NCBI RefSeq assembly: GCF_000296695.1
Contig: NZ_BAFK01000013.1
Span: 62,001-126,000, forward strand
Direction of reading: 5' to 3'
DNA: 64,000 nucleotides
Source of the DNA: Rheinheimera nanhaiensis E407-8
GTDB lineage: Bacteria; Pseudomonadota; Gammaproteobacteria; Enterobacterales; Alteromonadaceae
Part shown: positions 9,091 through 18,505 of the stretch, piece by piece
How positions within the stretch are numbered: position 1 is the first letter of the stretch
Layout of the letters: every line of letters starts with the position of its first letter
Translations under genes and position numbers: made by a program
The notes under the pieces: model-generated
Databases searched by the model: none
What the model saw: the letters and a program-made list of their open reading frames with translations, nothing else
Told to the model about the DNA's origin: nothing

Positions 9091-10372
9091 AACGAACTCC
9101 CTTTTGTTGTTCGGGTAACGGGTCCCACAGTAATCTGGGGTCGAAACTCAGTGCGGCCAGCATGGTCAGGATCACCACCGCTGCAAACACTAAAGCCCCG
9201 ACACCGGGGTAAACACTCATTAATAAATCAAACCGCACCAGCGCGGCCATAATGGCCACCACCAGTACATCCACCATTGACCAGCGCCCTACCCAGTCGA
9301 CCAGGCGGTAAATTTGTGTCGAATAGCGTTGCCGCTGCGCCAGCGGTAAGCGGGTTAAATAGCATAACCAAAACATAATAATAATTTTCGCCACCGGCAC
9401 CAGCACACTGGCAATCAGAATAATAATGGCCACCGGATAAGCGCCATCCTGCCACATTAATAGCAGGCCGCTGATAATAGTCGAATCTGTAGTTTCGCCA
9501 AAGGAGATAGTGCGCATTATCGGTAATAAATTAGCCGGTATATACAGCAGGGTTGCCGCCAGCAGCAGCGCCAGCGTATTTTGCACGCTGGCTTTGCGCC
9601 GCAGCGGCACCTTAGTATGGCAGCGGCTGCAATGAGTTTGCGTCACCGGCACCATGGCAGTACACACTTTACACAGCTTTACATTTTGTGCCAAACCGCT
9701 TTTACCGGCATGCGCTGCCAGCTGCGGTTTAGGGTTGGGTGCAATTTTCGACCACAACTCGCGCCGGTCTACCACCTGAAAAGCGCGCAAATGCAGCAGA
9801 CAAAACAGACAAAACGCCCAAAAACTGGGCCCCAGCGAGATATCGGCATCGGCCACCAGCTTCACAAAGCTGATAATCAGCCCCATTAAAAAGATATCGA
9901 CCATACTCCAGGGTTTTAGCATATACAGCACCCGCGCCACCCAGGTGCGTGCCGGCAGCCGGTATAGCATACCAAGCTTCAGATAAATAATCGCCAGCAT
10001 ACAGGCGGCCGGCACTGCCTGAATAAATAACCAGACTAAAATTGCCAGCCACTGCTGATGCTGCTGAAACAGCACAGAGGAGGTATCAAAGAAGTTCATT
10101 TCACTGCTGTTGCCGGCGGCAAACATACTGACAAAAGGAAACAGATTGGCCAGCAGCAACATAAACAGCGCCGAACCGGCATATAACATCGGCCGCATCA
10201 CCGACTCAATATGGCAGGCATCCAAATGATGGCCACAGCGCACACAAGAGGCCTCCTCGCCTGGCTGTAACAATGGCAGGTGCTGCACCAGATCGCAATG
10301 CGGGCACAGTGCCAGTTCATCTTCCGCTGCGCTGTGTTGCTCTGCGTTATTCGCTGTGGTTGACAACAGCAT
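9068..10372 (-). CDS. pqiA: PqiA-type inner-membrane protein
   Basis: Inner-membrane partner of PqiB. It has two tandem PqiA modules, each beginning with a zinc-ribbon-like pair: CPHCDLVQHL...CVRCGHHL (near residue 22) and CKVCTAMVPVTQTHCSRCHTKV (near 240). Each pair is followed by four membrane helices. The reading frame reaches back to a TTG at 10450, but the extra 26 residues look non-coding. The ATG at 10372 (MLLSTTANNAEQH) puts the first Cys pair at the usual distance. The SD is weak. This is the first gene of pqiABC. Confidence 0.9.
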   Translation of the reverse strand: MLLSTTANNAEQHSAAEDELALCPHCDLVQHLPLLQPGEEASCVRCGHHLDACHIESVMRPMLYAGSALFMLLLANLFPFVSMFAAGNSSEMNFFDTSSVLFQQHQQWLAILVWLFIQAVPAACMLAIIYLKLGMLYRLPARTWVARVLYMLKPWSMVDIFLMGLIISFVKLVADADISLGPSFWAFCLFCLLHLRAFQVVDRRELWSKIAPNPKPQLAAHAGKSGLAQNVKLCKVCTAMVPVTQTHCSRCHTKVPLRRKASVQNTLALLLAATLLYIPANLLPIMRTISFGETTDSTIISGLLLMWQDGAYPVAIIILIASVLVPVAKIIIMFWLCYLTRLPLAQRQRYSTQIYRLVDWVGRWSMVDVLVVAIMAALVRFDLLMSVYPGVGALVFAAVVILTMLAALSFDPRLLWDPLPEQQKGVRFDAATER

Positions 10373-10508
10373 GCCGGTATATCCGTAATAATGCCTTGAC
10401 GGGCTTATAGCTGAGACTGGCTGAACAGTGCCTGAGCAAGTTGCCGGCAAACAGCCAGATAAAGATGCAATTTATAGCACAATCACAACTACTTAGCTTT
10501 ACGCAGCC

Positions 10509-10552
10509 AATAAAAAACCCGCTTTGGTGTTAACCTTAGCGGGTTCTTCGTA
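10509..10552 (-). terminator. tRNA-Arg terminator repeat, copy 1
   Basis: 44-bp unit with an AACCCGCT/AGCGGGTT stem. On the minus strand it ends in a T-run (GCGGGTTTTTT), as expected for an intrinsic terminator of the tRNA operon. It is practically identical to copies 2 (10558-10601) and 3 (10745-10789). Confidence 0.8.
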
Positions 10553-10557
10553 CATGC

Positions 10558-10601
10558 AATAAAAAACCCGCTTTGGTGTTAACCTTAGCGGGTTCTTCGT
10601 A
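10558..10601 (-). terminator. tRNA-Arg terminator repeat, copy 2
   Basis: Exact repeat of copy 1, five bases away, with the same stem and minus-strand T-run. It is adjoined on the right by a 19-nt relic of the tRNA-Arg 3' end. Confidence 0.8.
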
Positions 10602-10603
10602 TA

Positions 10604-10622
10604 TGGCGGACGCGGGAGGATT
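10604..10622 (-). pseudogene. tRNA-Arg 3'-end remnant
   Basis: These 19 nt are identical to the last 19 nt (including CCA) of the two intact tRNA-Arg genes at 10792 and 10926, next to the same terminator. The rest of the tRNA is missing. This is what remains after loss of an additional tRNA copy or after insertion at the tRNA 3' end. Confidence 0.75.
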
Positions 10623-10692
10623 GCAGGCGGCTATCCTGCCGCCTGCCCTGCGGGCCAGCTAACGCTGTGCCAATTTGCTCCGGGCAAATTGG
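10623..10692. repeat. Two perfect 9-bp hairpins
   Basis: GCAGGCGGC/GCCGCCTGC (10623-10631 / 10638-10646) and CCAATTTGC/GCAAATTGG (10670-10678 / 10684-10692) lie directly after the tRNA remnant. They have the look of a dispersed palindromic element or of an integration scar. No ORF covers them convincingly. Confidence 0.5.
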
Positions 10693-10744
10693 TCGAACCT
10701 GCGGAGCTTCTCACCCGCCCGCGCCTAAGCAGCTTTGTGTATGT

Positions 10745-10789
10745 AATAAAAAAACCCGCTTTGGTGTTAACCTTAGCGGGTTCTTTGTA
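10745..10789 (-). terminator. tRNA-Arg terminator repeat, copy 3 (functional position)
   Basis: Third copy, differing from the others by one extra A in the A-run and TTTG for TTCG. It stands directly after the intact tRNA-Arg at 10792-10868 and is the obvious terminator of the Ser-Arg-Arg transcript. Confidence 0.85.
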
Positions 10790-10791
10790 TA

Positions 10792-10868
10792 TGGCGGACG
10801 CGGGAGGATTCGAACCTCCGACCGCTCGGTTCGTAGCCGAGTACTCTATCCAGCTGAGCTACGCGTCC
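10792..10868 (-). tRNA. tRNA-Arg (anticodon ACG)
   Basis: 77-nt cloverleaf on the minus strand. The acceptor GGACGCG pairs with CGCGTCC; a G discriminator and an encoded CCA follow. The anticodon stem CTCGG/CCGAG closes the loop CTACGAA, giving ACG (deaminated to ICG for CGN codons). The T-arm GGAGG-TTCGAAT-CCTCC is perfect. It is identical to the next copy. Confidence 0.97.
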
Positions 10869-10925
10869 TGAGTATTGCAAAATAGTAGCACTTTATCCGG
10901 CACTGTGCTGTGTGCTTTTTTCAGA

Positions 10926-11002
10926 TGGCGGACGCGGGAGGATTCGAACCTCCGACCGCTCGGTTCGTAGCCGAGTACTCTATCCAGCTGAGCTACGCGT
11001 CC
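10926..11002 (-). tRNA. tRNA-Arg (anticodon ACG), second copy
   Basis: Identical in sequence to the copy at 10792-10868, with encoded CCA. It is separated from that copy by 57 bp and from tRNA-Ser by 13 bp, so all three are likely cut from one precursor. Confidence 0.97.
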
Positions 11003-11015
11003 AATCTGAAAAAAC

Positions 11016-11105
11016 TGGCGGAGATGGAGGGATTCGAACCCTCGATAGAGTTTCCCCTATACACCCTTAGCAGGGGTGCGCCTTCAGCCACTCGGCCACA
11101 TCTCC
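11016..11105 (-). tRNA. tRNA-Ser (anticodon GCU)
   Basis: 90-nt class II tRNA with a long variable arm (TATAGGGGAAACTCTATC region) and acceptor GGAGATG/CATCTCC plus GCCA. The anticodon loop CTGCTAA gives GCU, reading AGC/AGU. The csrA-tRNA-Ser-tRNA-Arg order is conserved in related gammaproteobacteria. Confidence 0.97.
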
Positions 11106-11124
11106 GCGCTGTGTTGCGGCGTGT

Positions 11125-11152
11125 ATATTAATGTCTCAGGAAAATAAGTCAA
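11125..11152 (-). promoter_or_regulatory. Promoter of the tRNA-Ser/Arg operon
   Basis: Minus strand: TTGACT (-35), 16-bp spacer and TAATAT (-10), followed by a G/C-rich stretch typical of stringently controlled stable-RNA promoters, just upstream of the tRNA-Ser 5' end. Confidence 0.6.
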
Positions 11153-11270
11153 ACAATTTTTGGAACTGAAAAGTGCGTTTGCCGACCTTTTAAGCAATTC
11201 GCCGGGATTAAGTCATAAAACGTACAAAAACGGCACAAATGGTCAGCAAGTCGCGGTAAAAACGTGGAAA

Positions 11271-11471
11271 TTAGTCGTCTTCACCATAAGTTGAATCAGC
11301 AGAGCCTTTTTCGGCCTGGATGCGCATGTAGATCTCTTCACGATGCACCGATACCTCTTTAGGTGCATTCACCCCGATACGGACCTGGTTGCCTTTCACA
11401 CCCAGCACCGTCACGGTAACTTCATCACCGATCATCAGTGTCTCACCAACACGACGAGTAAGAATTAGCAT
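11271..11471 (-). CDS. csrA: Carbon storage regulator CsrA
   Basis: Dimeric RNA-binding post-transcriptional regulator that binds GGA motifs in leaders. The 66-aa protein begins [23 protein letters not shown] and keeps the binding residues of the R44 region ([16 protein letters not shown]). The tail is acidic and variable. The ATG has a clear AGGAG at 6-8 nt. It sits between alaS and the tRNA operon, as in many Alteromonadales and Vibrionales. Confidence 0.98.
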   Translation of the reverse strand: MLILTRRVGETLMIGDEVTVTVLGVKGNQVRIGVNAPKEVSVHREEIYMRIQAEKGSADSTYGEDD

Positions 11472-11768
11472 TCGTTTGCTCCTTTATCCTTCAATCCAGC
11501 GCCAGCGACACCGGTATACACTAAAGCGCCGTATCATAACTCAGCTGCTTGGCTGATTAAAAGTCAGGCGTTTAAATAAATGGCCGTTAATACCGGCAAA
11601 TTTGCCGCAAAACGCTGCTAGTGTAGCATTCTGCTGCCTGTTGCCGGTAAATACGCGATATTCCACCCGCCCGGCACGGCAAAGTGCGCTGTAATGTTAC
11701 GCCCCTGGCTTACAGAGCGATCAGCCAGCTGGCAGACAACGCCTGCCACACTGGCTGATATAAGCAGT

Positions 11769-14393
11769 TTAGCTTAGTTTACTGCTGATATGCGTTTTTG
11801 CTTCTGTTAACACCGCTGACAAGGCGGCAATATCAGTGCCTCCCGCCTGCGCCATATCTGGCCGGCCACCACCTTTACCGCCTAATTTACCGGCGGCCCA
11901 GCCAACTAACTGCCCCGCATGCACCTTAGCGGTCAGATCGTCGGTTACACCGGCAATAAGACTGATTTTGTCATCATTCACGGTGGCCAGCAGCACAACA
12001 CCAGTGCTGAGTTTGTTTTTCAGCTCATCCAATGTGGTACGCAATGCTTTGGGTTCAGTGGCAGGCAACTGCGCCACCAATACGGTAGCACCGCCATGCT
12101 GCTCGGCTTGCTCCAGTAAGGAGGCACCGGCCTGACTGGCCAGCTTGGCTTTTAACTGCTCAATGTCTTTTTCCAGCTGCTTGCTGCGCTCCAGCGCCTG
12201 CTGCACCCGCTCAGCGATGCTCATTACATCGCCTTTCAGTGCGGCGGCGACGCTTTGCGCCTGCTGCTCCAGTTGCTGGATAAAACTGATGGCACCGGCG
12301 CCGCTAACCGCTTCAATACGGCGTACCCCCGAGGCGATACCGCCTTCAGAGACAATTTTAAACAGGCCGATATCGCCGGTGCGGCTCACATGGGTGCCGC
12401 CACACAGTTCGATGGAGAAATCACCCATCGACAGTACCCGTACTTCGTCATCGTACTTTTCACCAAACAGCGCCATAGCACCGGCCGCTTTGGCTTGCTC
12501 AATTGGCATCAAACGGGTGTCTAAGACGTTGTTTTGCTGAATTTGCTCGTTAACCAGCAGCTCTATCTGGCGCAGCTGGTCAGCTTTTACCGCCTCAAAA
12601 TGGCTAAAGTCAAAACGCAGCCGCTCCGGCCCAACCAAAGAGCCTTTTTGCGTCACATGCTCGCCCAGCACCTTGCGCAGTGCCGCATGCAACAAATGGG
12701 TAGCAGAGTGGTTTTGCTTAATGGCTGCGCGGCGGGCGCTGTCGATCTGCGCATCCACTTTATCGCCCAGCTTAAGCGTGCCTTGCAGGCGGCCTTTGTG
12801 GGCAAAGGCTTTGCCCAGCTTAATAGTGTCTTCAACCACAAACACAGCACCACTGGCCAGTGTTAAGCTGCCGGTATCGCCGACCTGACCGCCAGACTCG
12901 GCATAAAACGGCGTTTTATCTAAAATCAGCAGCGCTTCTGCCCCATCGTCAAGCGTTGTCACGGCCTGGCCCTGCTGCAGAATTTCGACCACAGTGGCAT
13001 TACCAAATTCATGCTGGTAACCGGTAAACTCGGTGTGCTGGCTTGAGCTTAACTGGGCGTTGTAGTCGGTGCCAAAGTTAGACGCCTGCTGCGCTCTTTT
13101 ACGCTGCTCGGCCATGGCAGCATCAAAGCCGGCCTGGTCAATACTCAGGTTACGCTCGCGCGCCACGTCGTTGGTTAAATCAACCGGGAAGCCATAGGTG
13201 TCATACAGCTTAAATACCAGCTCGCCGGGCAGTACAGTGCCGTCTAAAACCGCCAGCGCCTCTTCTAAAATCGTCAGGCCACGCTCCAGCGTTTTGCCAA
13301 ACTGCTCTTCTTCCAGTTTCAGGATTTTTTCCACTACCGCCTGCTTGGCAGCCAGCTCTGGGTACGCCTCGCCCATTTGCGCCACTAAGGCCGGCACCAA
13401 CTTGTAGAAGAAGGCGCCCCTGGCACCCAGTTTGTTACCATGGCGCACCGCACGGCGCACTATACGGCGCAGCACATAGCCACGGCCTTCGTTCGACGGT
13501 TGCACGCCATCGACAATTAAAAAGGCACAGCTGCGGATATGATCGGCGACCACGCGCAGCGATTTATCGGTTAAATCGGTCGCGCCGGTGGCGTCAGCCG
13601 CGGCTTTGATCAGTGCAACAAAGGTATCAATTTCGTAGTTGCTGTGTACATGCTGCAAAATGGCGGCAATACGCTCCAGCCCCATGCCGGTGTCGACGCT
13701 GGGTTTGGGCAGTTTTTCCATCCGGCCATCACTGTGGCGGTTAAACTGCATAAACACGATGTTCCAAATCTCGATGTAGCGATCGCCATCTTCTTCCGCT
13801 GAGCCCGGTGGGCCGCCCCAGATATGCGCGCCGTGATCATAGAAAATCTCGGTGCAAGGACCACAAGGGCCAGTGTCGCCCATCGCCCAGAAGTTGTCCG
13901 ACGCATAAGGCGCGCCTTTGTTATCACCAATGCGGATAATACGCTCGGCCGGCACCCCTATGCTGTCTTTCCAGATGTGGTAGGCTTCATCATCAGTTTG
14001 GTACACTGTTACCCAGAGTTTTTCTTTGGGTAGCTTGACGACTTCGGTTAAAAACTCCCAGGCATAGGCGATAGCGTGTTGCTTAAAGTAATCGCCAAAG
14101 CTGAAGTTACCCAGCATTTCAAAGAAGGTGTGGTGACGCGCAGTGTAGCCGACGTTTTCCAAATCGTTATGCTTACCACCGGCCCGCACACAGCGCTGGG
14201 CTGACACAGCCCGGTTGTAGCTGCGTGGGTCCTGGCCTAAAAATACGTCTTTAAACTGCACCATGCCGGCATTGGTGAATAACAAGGTGGCATCGTTACC
14301 CGGAATGAGCGAACTGCTGGGCACCACCTGATGCTGCTTACTGGCAAAAAAGTCTAAAAAAGCACGCCTGATACTGGCCGATGTCATAGTCAT
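11769..14393 (-). CDS. alaS: Alanine--tRNA ligase
   Basis: Class II synthetase (874 aa). It has the N-terminal catalytic core ([37 protein letters not shown]) and an editing domain with the zinc-type motifs [12 protein letters not shown] and [13 protein letters not shown]. The C-Ala domain ends in [14 protein letters not shown]. The start at 14393 (MTMTSAS) has AGGA 7 nt upstream; a second ATG six bases later is possible. recX lies 24 bp upstream, as in the usual recA-recX-alaS order, but recA is not here. Confidence 0.97.
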   Translation of the reverse strand: MTMTSASIRRAFLDFFASKQHQVVPSSSLIPGNDATLLFTNAGMVQFKDVFLGQDPRSYNRAVSAQRCVRAGGKHNDLENVGYTARHHTFFEMLGNFSFGDYFKQHAIAYAWEFLTEVVKLPKEKLWVTVYQTDDEAYHIWKDSIGVPAERIIRIGDNKGAPYASDNFWAMGDTGPCGPCTEIFYDHGAHIWGGPPGSAEEDGDRYIEIWNIVFMQFNRHSDGRMEKLPKPSVDTGMGLERIAAILQHVHSNYEIDTFVALIKAAADATGATDLTDKSLRVVADHIRSCAFLIVDGVQPSNEGRGYVLRRIVRRAVRHGNKLGARGAFFYKLVPALVAQMGEAYPELAAKQAVVEKILKLEEEQFGKTLERGLTILEEALAVLDGTVLPGELVFKLYDTYGFPVDLTNDVARERNLSIDQAGFDAAMAEQRKRAQQASNFGTDYNAQLSSSQHTEFTGYQHEFGNATVVEILQQGQAVTTLDDGAEALLILDKTPFYAESGGQVGDTGSLTLASGAVFVVEDTIKLGKAFAHKGRLQGTLKLGDKVDAQIDSARRAAIKQNHSATHLLHAALRKVLGEHVTQKGSLVGPERLRFDFSHFEAVKADQLRQIELLVNEQIQQNNVLDTRLMPIEQAKAAGAMALFGEKYDDEVRVLSMGDFSIELCGGTHVSRTGDIGLFKIVSEGGIASGVRRIEAVSGAGAISFIQQLEQQAQSVAAALKGDVMSIAERVQQALERSKQLEKDIEQLKAKLASQAGASLLEQAEQHGGATVLVAQLPATEPKALRTTLDELKNKLSTGVVLLATVNDDKISLIAGVTDDLTAKVHAGQLVGWAAGKLGGKGGGRPDMAQAGGTDIAALSAVLTEAKTHISSKLS

Positions 14394-14417
14394 GAAGAAA
14401 TCCTGTCCGCTTGGGTG

Positions 14418-14876
14418 TTACTCAGTTTGATTAATGGCAAATTCGATCTGTTCACTGCTAAAGCCACGGCGCTGTAAATAGGCCATCCGCTTTACCTTGT
14501 CTTTATAGTCTGTCACGGCGCTTAAACCGTATTTTTTCAGGTATTGCTGGCGCGCTAACGCAAACCAGTCCAGCTCCAGTTCGCTGGCGCAGTCCAGCAC
14601 CTGCTGGCGGCTAATTTGCTGCTGCCGGCATTCCTGAATAATGTATGCCAGGCCGTAGCCTTTATTGGCGCGGCTGCGCAGCAGCATTTGCACAAAACGC
14701 TGCTGGTTTAAATAATTCTGCGCTTTACACCAGTCAAGCACCTGTTGTACCGGCGCCGGTTCGCCGCCAATACGCTGCAGCCGGGTTTTCAGCTGCGCCT
14801 CGCTATAGTCGCGCCGGCTTAACCAGTTTAAGGCCGCTTGCTTTAGTGTGCTGATGTCAGGCGCAGTCACACTCAC
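14418..14876 (-). CDS. recX: Regulatory protein RecX (GTG start)
   Basis: Modulator of RecA filaments. 152 aa with the RecX three-helix repeats: ALNWLSRRDYSEAQLKTRLQRIG, VLDWCKAQNYLNQQRFVQMLLRSRANKGYGLAYI and YLQRRGFSSEQIEFAIN. The start is a GTG at 14876 overlapping the upstream gene's stop in a GTGA junction, which indicates translational coupling. recA, usually directly upstream, is replaced by a membrane-protein gene. Confidence 0.9.
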   Translation of the reverse strand: MSVTAPDISTLKQAALNWLSRRDYSEAQLKTRLQRIGGEPAPVQQVLDWCKAQNYLNQQRFVQMLLRSRANKGYGLAYIIQECRQQQISRQQVLDCASELELDWFALARQQYLKKYGLSAVTDYKDKVKRMAYLQRRGFSSEQIEFAINQTE

Positions 14877-15598
14877 ACTTCCAGCACACCGTCATCGGTG
14901 CTTTTTACCTGCAGGGCAAAAAACTCATTAAAGGATAAAAAGAACGCGATGTGCAGTAATGGTAATACCACGATTAAGCCGATAAACAAGGTTGGCATGG
15001 TAAGCATAATCAGCCCCAGACTCAAGAGGCTGTATAATGCCAGCGGCGTTATATTGCGCCAGCAGGCCACCAGACTGGCCTGCATCACCACCAACACACT
15101 ATGTTGTTGCAGAAAGTACGCCACCGCTATGGTGTAGGCAAACGCCATCTTGCTGACAGTAAACCAGACCGCAAACATCAGCGCCAGTGACATACTGAAA
15201 TCGCCGGCCTCAGCCTGCTCTGTCATCGCGGCGTACATAAACACCAGTGGTAAAGAAGCCACCAGCTCGGCCAAGGCTAAGCGGATAAACACCACCCGAT
15301 ACTGCGGCTCTTTAAACACCTGATACAGGCCAGTCACGCTGATTTGTTTACCCTGCTGCAGTGTCACCACCGTTTTGTATATGCCAGCGGTAAGAAAAGG
15401 CATCAGCAAGGCAACAATAAAACTGCTAATCGGTGGCAGCAGCATACTCAGCAGCAGGAAGCCAAGCATATGCAGATAGATAAATAACCAGACAAGAGGC
15501 GCCTGCATAAAAATAGCCCAGGCTTGTTTTAGCCAGCCCAAGGCGGCCTGCGCTGGTGCCCGGCGGATAATCAGTTTTAACTTAAACGCTTTATTCAC
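14873..15598 (-). CDS. Six-helix membrane protein, BPSS1780-like family
   Basis: Predicted inner-membrane protein of 241 aa with about six hydrophobic segments (around residues 35-60, 60-80, 105-125, 140-165, 175-200 and 205-230). The pattern resembles the BPSS1780/YciC-like integral membrane families (GWLKQAWAIFMQAPLVWL at the N-terminus). The frame opens at a GTG at 15604, but GGAG lies 5 nt before the GTG at 15598, so that start is preferred. It is coupled to recX by a 4-bp overlap. Function unknown. Confidence 0.7.
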   Translation of the reverse strand: MNKAFKLKLIIRRAPAQAALGWLKQAWAIFMQAPLVWLFIYLHMLGFLLLSMLLPPISSFIVALLMPFLTAGIYKTVVTLQQGKQISVTGLYQVFKEPQYRVVFIRLALAELVASLPLVFMYAAMTEQAEAGDFSMSLALMFAVWFTVSKMAFAYTIAVAYFLQQHSVLVVMQASLVACWRNITPLALYSLLSLGLIMLTMPTLFIGLIVVLPLLHIAFFLSFNEFFALQVKSTDDGVLEV

Positions 15599-15699
15599 AA
15601 CCACTCCGGCTAAAATAACGACAACAGACCAGGGCCTGCTCTTTTGCGCCGCTATGATACTGCAAAAGCGTTGAAATTAAGAGAGCGTCTGTTAACGCC

Positions 15700-17751
15700 T
15701 TATTGTGCTGTGGCAGCAGTATGCTCAAGCTCGGTCAAAATGGCCGTTTGGCCGACCTGCTTTAGCTGCCAGCGGATAAAGCGCGCATCTACCTGCACGG
15801 TGCGGCCGGTTTGCGCCTGATACTGCCAGCCTGACAACAGGTTGGCCGGCACCGCGCCGAACATCACACCCACCAGCTCGCCCTGCTGATTAAAGCTAAT
15901 GCCTGAGGGGTTACTATGACAGCTGTCGTTACTGGCTAAAAAGTTAACCGCGATGGCTGGCGTTGCTTCAGTGACCTGCGCCTGGCCCTGACGGCGTTGC
16001 CAGGCCGCCAAGCTACTAAAAGGCTGATACCAGACCGCATCGGCCGGGGCAAAACCGCTGATCCGGCCCAGGCTAATGCGCAAACTGCCGTTAGCATCGG
16101 CATAGCTGGCAATATTGTGTGCTTCGTTATAGGCCAGCACCACTTCCATCGCGGCGGCTCTGGCCTGCTCCAGTTGCAACGCCAGCTGTTGGCGCTGTGC
16201 GGCCAGTTGCTCAAGTGCCGGCGCCAGCGCAACGGTGAAACTGAGCAGCGGATCCTGGCTTTGCACAAAATCACTGGCTGGCCGGCCCAGCCAATACTGG
16301 CGCATCTGGGCGCGGGTTAAACCGGTGCCGCGATAGATGGCGGATAATTTGTGTTTAACAATTTCACGGTTAAAGCCATCGTTTAAGGCAAAGTACTGAT
16401 CCAGCGCTGCCACGCGCAGCGCCGAGGGTAAGCTGGCGTACTGGCCAAGAAAATGCAGCGCCAGCTCCATGTCGACTCTGGCATCAAATTGCTGCTCAAA
16501 GGCAGCAAGCCTTGGCGAAAACTGGCTGGCCGCTTGTGCCCGTTCGTTATCCGGCAGCTGTGCCAGCTGATATAACTCACGTGCCAACGCCGGTAAACGG
16601 GCGTACTGCAAATAGTCCAGCACCAGATCTCTGAGCGCCAGTTGCTGCTGTTGCCCCAGCAGCGATTCCAGCTGTTGCAGCGCAGGCCCGTACAGCTGCT
16701 GACGCACCGGGCTGCTGCTTATCCACTGTGCTAAAGCCTGCTGTGCTGCCTGTTTATCGTTATACAGAGTACTGCGATGGTACTGCTGCAGCCGCGCCTG
16801 CTGTCGCTCAAATTGATGTTGCACCTGCGTAAGCAAAGCGCCGTAACGCAGCGAACGCTCTGAGCCTGCGGGCACCAGTTCACGTAGTAGCTGTAGCATT
16901 TGCTGCTGATACGTAAGCGCCTGCGGGTACCAGCTGTCAAACTGAAATTTCAGCTCACTGGCCGGGCGGTAACGCCGGGTTTGGCCGACAAACAAGGCTG
17001 TCAGTATTAACTGTTGCTCACTCAACGCGGTGTCACTTAACCGGGCAAAACGGCTTTGCAGCGGCTGATGCGCCGCGTTATAGGCCAAACTTTGGCCCTG
17101 GTCATCGGCATAGACCCGCAGCAAGACATAATTAGCCGCATAACGCGGCCAGCCACTGCTGTTGTCGTCAGTCGCTGCCGGTGGCAGATAGACTAAGCGG
17201 ACATCCGCCAGCCGCCGGTATTGCTCTAAGCGGTACTGCAAGCCATGATGCTCTGCCACCAGCTGGCAGCGGATATCAGCAGCGCTCTCGCAGTCGCTCA
17301 AAAGGGTGGTTTTAAGCTGCGCCAGCCGCGCGGCTTTATCCTCTGCATCGGTTGCCACGCCAAGCGCGCGCTGCACCTGGCTGCTAACATCGCGGCTTTG
17401 CAGTAGCAGCTTGGCCGTTAGCCCTGTTAGCGGCTGCTCAGCGGCGCGGTTGCTGTTATTTAGCCCGGCTGCAGCGTCTTGCGGTAAATAATCCGCCACA
17501 CAATCGGCGCTGGTGAGCAGCAGGCCGCTGGCCGAGACAAAAGCGCCACTGCAACGCCCCAGCCGCACCACCGTCTGATTAAGTTGTGGCAGTGGTAAGC
17601 CATTGGCGCGCTCCTGCGCGGTCAGGTTTAACTGCGCCAGCAGCGGGCTGTTGGCATCTAACTGCTGGGGTAACCAAAAACCTTCATCAGCCTGGCTGTG
17701 GGCACTGCCCAGCAGCGCTATGCCCAGGGCGTAACCGGCAATTTTGTTCAT
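15700..17751 (-). CDS. S46-family dipeptidyl-peptidase homologue, apparently catalytically dead
   Basis: Secreted 683-aa protein with a signal peptide (MNKIAGYALGIALLGSAHSQA) followed by DEGFWLPQQL, the S46 (DPP7/DPP11) opening. The family scaffold is clear: GRCSGAFVSASGLLLT, YGGLQYRLEQYRRLADVRLVY-like region and a final QGELVGVMF. The catalytic positions are not. The His segment TNHHC reads TSADC (residues 80-84), the Asp segment RHTGDF reads RYAANY (~203-208), and the Ser segment GGNSGSP reads HSNPSGI (~612-618, Pro at the Ser site). The frame starts with a TTG at 17823, but the ATG at 17751 gives a clean signal peptide. Confidence 0.75.
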   Translation of the reverse strand: MNKIAGYALGIALLGSAHSQADEGFWLPQQLDANSPLLAQLNLTAQERANGLPLPQLNQTVVRLGRCSGAFVSASGLLLTSADCVADYLPQDAAAGLNNSNRAAEQPLTGLTAKLLLQSRDVSSQVQRALGVATDAEDKAARLAQLKTTLLSDCESAADIRCQLVAEHHGLQYRLEQYRRLADVRLVYLPPAATDDNSSGWPRYAANYVLLRVYADDQGQSLAYNAAHQPLQSRFARLSDTALSEQQLILTALFVGQTRRYRPASELKFQFDSWYPQALTYQQQMLQLLRELVPAGSERSLRYGALLTQVQHQFERQQARLQQYHRSTLYNDKQAAQQALAQWISSSPVRQQLYGPALQQLESLLGQQQQLALRDLVLDYLQYARLPALARELYQLAQLPDNERAQAASQFSPRLAAFEQQFDARVDMELALHFLGQYASLPSALRVAALDQYFALNDGFNREIVKHKLSAIYRGTGLTRAQMRQYWLGRPASDFVQSQDPLLSFTVALAPALEQLAAQRQQLALQLEQARAAAMEVVLAYNEAHNIASYADANGSLRISLGRISGFAPADAVWYQPFSSLAAWQRRQGQAQVTEATPAIAVNFLASNDSCHSNPSGISFNQQGELVGVMFGAVPANLLSGWQYQAQTGRTVQVDARFIRWQLKQVGQTAILTELEHTAATAQ

Positions 17752-17943
17752 AACATTCGGTAGTTTTACACATTGCGCCGAGGCTAACACAATGCCCGGG
17801 CGCTTTGGCAAACGTTGCGGCAAAGTGCAAATATATGCGGTAACTCTCAGCGCTAAGCAAGCCGCTGCGATAAAAACGCTGGTCAGATCTTGATATCTGG
17901 CAGTGACGCCGCATAATACTGCCTCGGCTGTTATGGGGTGACT

Positions 17944-18432
17944 ATGGAAAACTTTATTGAAAAACTGATGTATGCGTCGCGCTGGATCATGGCGCCGATT
18001 TATCTGGGCCTGAGCCTGGCGTTACTGGCGCTGGGGGTAAAATTTTTTCAGGAAGTGTTCCATATCATGCCGGTGATTTTCAGCATGAAAGAGGTGGAGC
18101 TTATTCTGGTGGTGCTGTCACTGATTGATATCGCGCTGGTCGGCGGCTTAATCGTGATGGTAATGTTCTCCGGCTATGAAAACTTTGTCTCACGGCTGGA
18201 TTTAGAGGGTAACGATGACAAACTGAGCTGGCTGGGCAAACTGGACTCCGGTTCGCTGAAAAACAAGGTTGCTGCCTCTATCGTCGCCATCTCTTCTATT
18301 CACCTGTTAAAGGTGTTTATGAACACCGAAATCATCGCCAACGACAAAATTATGTGGTATTTGCTTATCCACATCACCTTTGTGCTGTCGGCCTTTGCTA
18401 TGGGCTACCTTGATAAGGTACTGCGCAAATAA
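17944..18432 (+). CDS. yqhA: UPF0114 (YqhA-like) membrane protein
   Basis: 162-aa inner-membrane protein with three to four hydrophobic helices ([76 protein letters not shown]). The sequences YENFVSR and [19 protein letters not shown] are characteristic of UPF0114. GTG ACT ATG opens the frame; GGGG just ahead of the ATG at 17944 and family starts (MENFIEK) favour the ATG. Biochemical role unknown. Confidence 0.9.
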   Translation: MENFIEKLMYASRWIMAPIYLGLSLALLALGVKFFQEVFHIMPVIFSMKEVELILVVLSLIDIALVGGLIVMVMFSGYENFVSRLDLEGNDDKLSWLGKLDSGSLKNKVAASIVAISSIHLLKVFMNTEIIANDKIMWYLLIHITFVLSAFAMGYLDKVLRK

Positions 18433-18505
18433 TTTTCTTCCGGCCAGGCTACTGCGCCAGTCGCAGCCTGTGCCGGTACAACTGTGCCAACAGGAGGTTA
18501 GCATA

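Larger units (their letters stand above)
10373..10791. other. Gene-free stretch with tRNA terminator repeats
   Basis: Between pqiA and the tRNA genes there is no convincing gene. The stretch holds three copies of the tRNA-Arg terminator, a 19-nt scrap of a tRNA 3' end and two short strong hairpins (separate entries). Confidence 0.7.

Noticed and set aside
10509..10789. A CRISPR-like array from the three 44-bp repeats
   Set aside because: Repeats are tRNA terminators with irregular spacing (5 bp and 143 bp) and no unique spacers; no cas genes.
10667..11131. Small plus-strand ORFs reading MADAGGFEPPTARFVAEYSIQL
   Set aside because: These are translations of the antisense strand of tRNA genes, a well-known annotation artefact.
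17752..17823. TTG start extending the S46 homologue
   Set aside because: The extra 24 residues would bury the signal peptide; no SD supports it.
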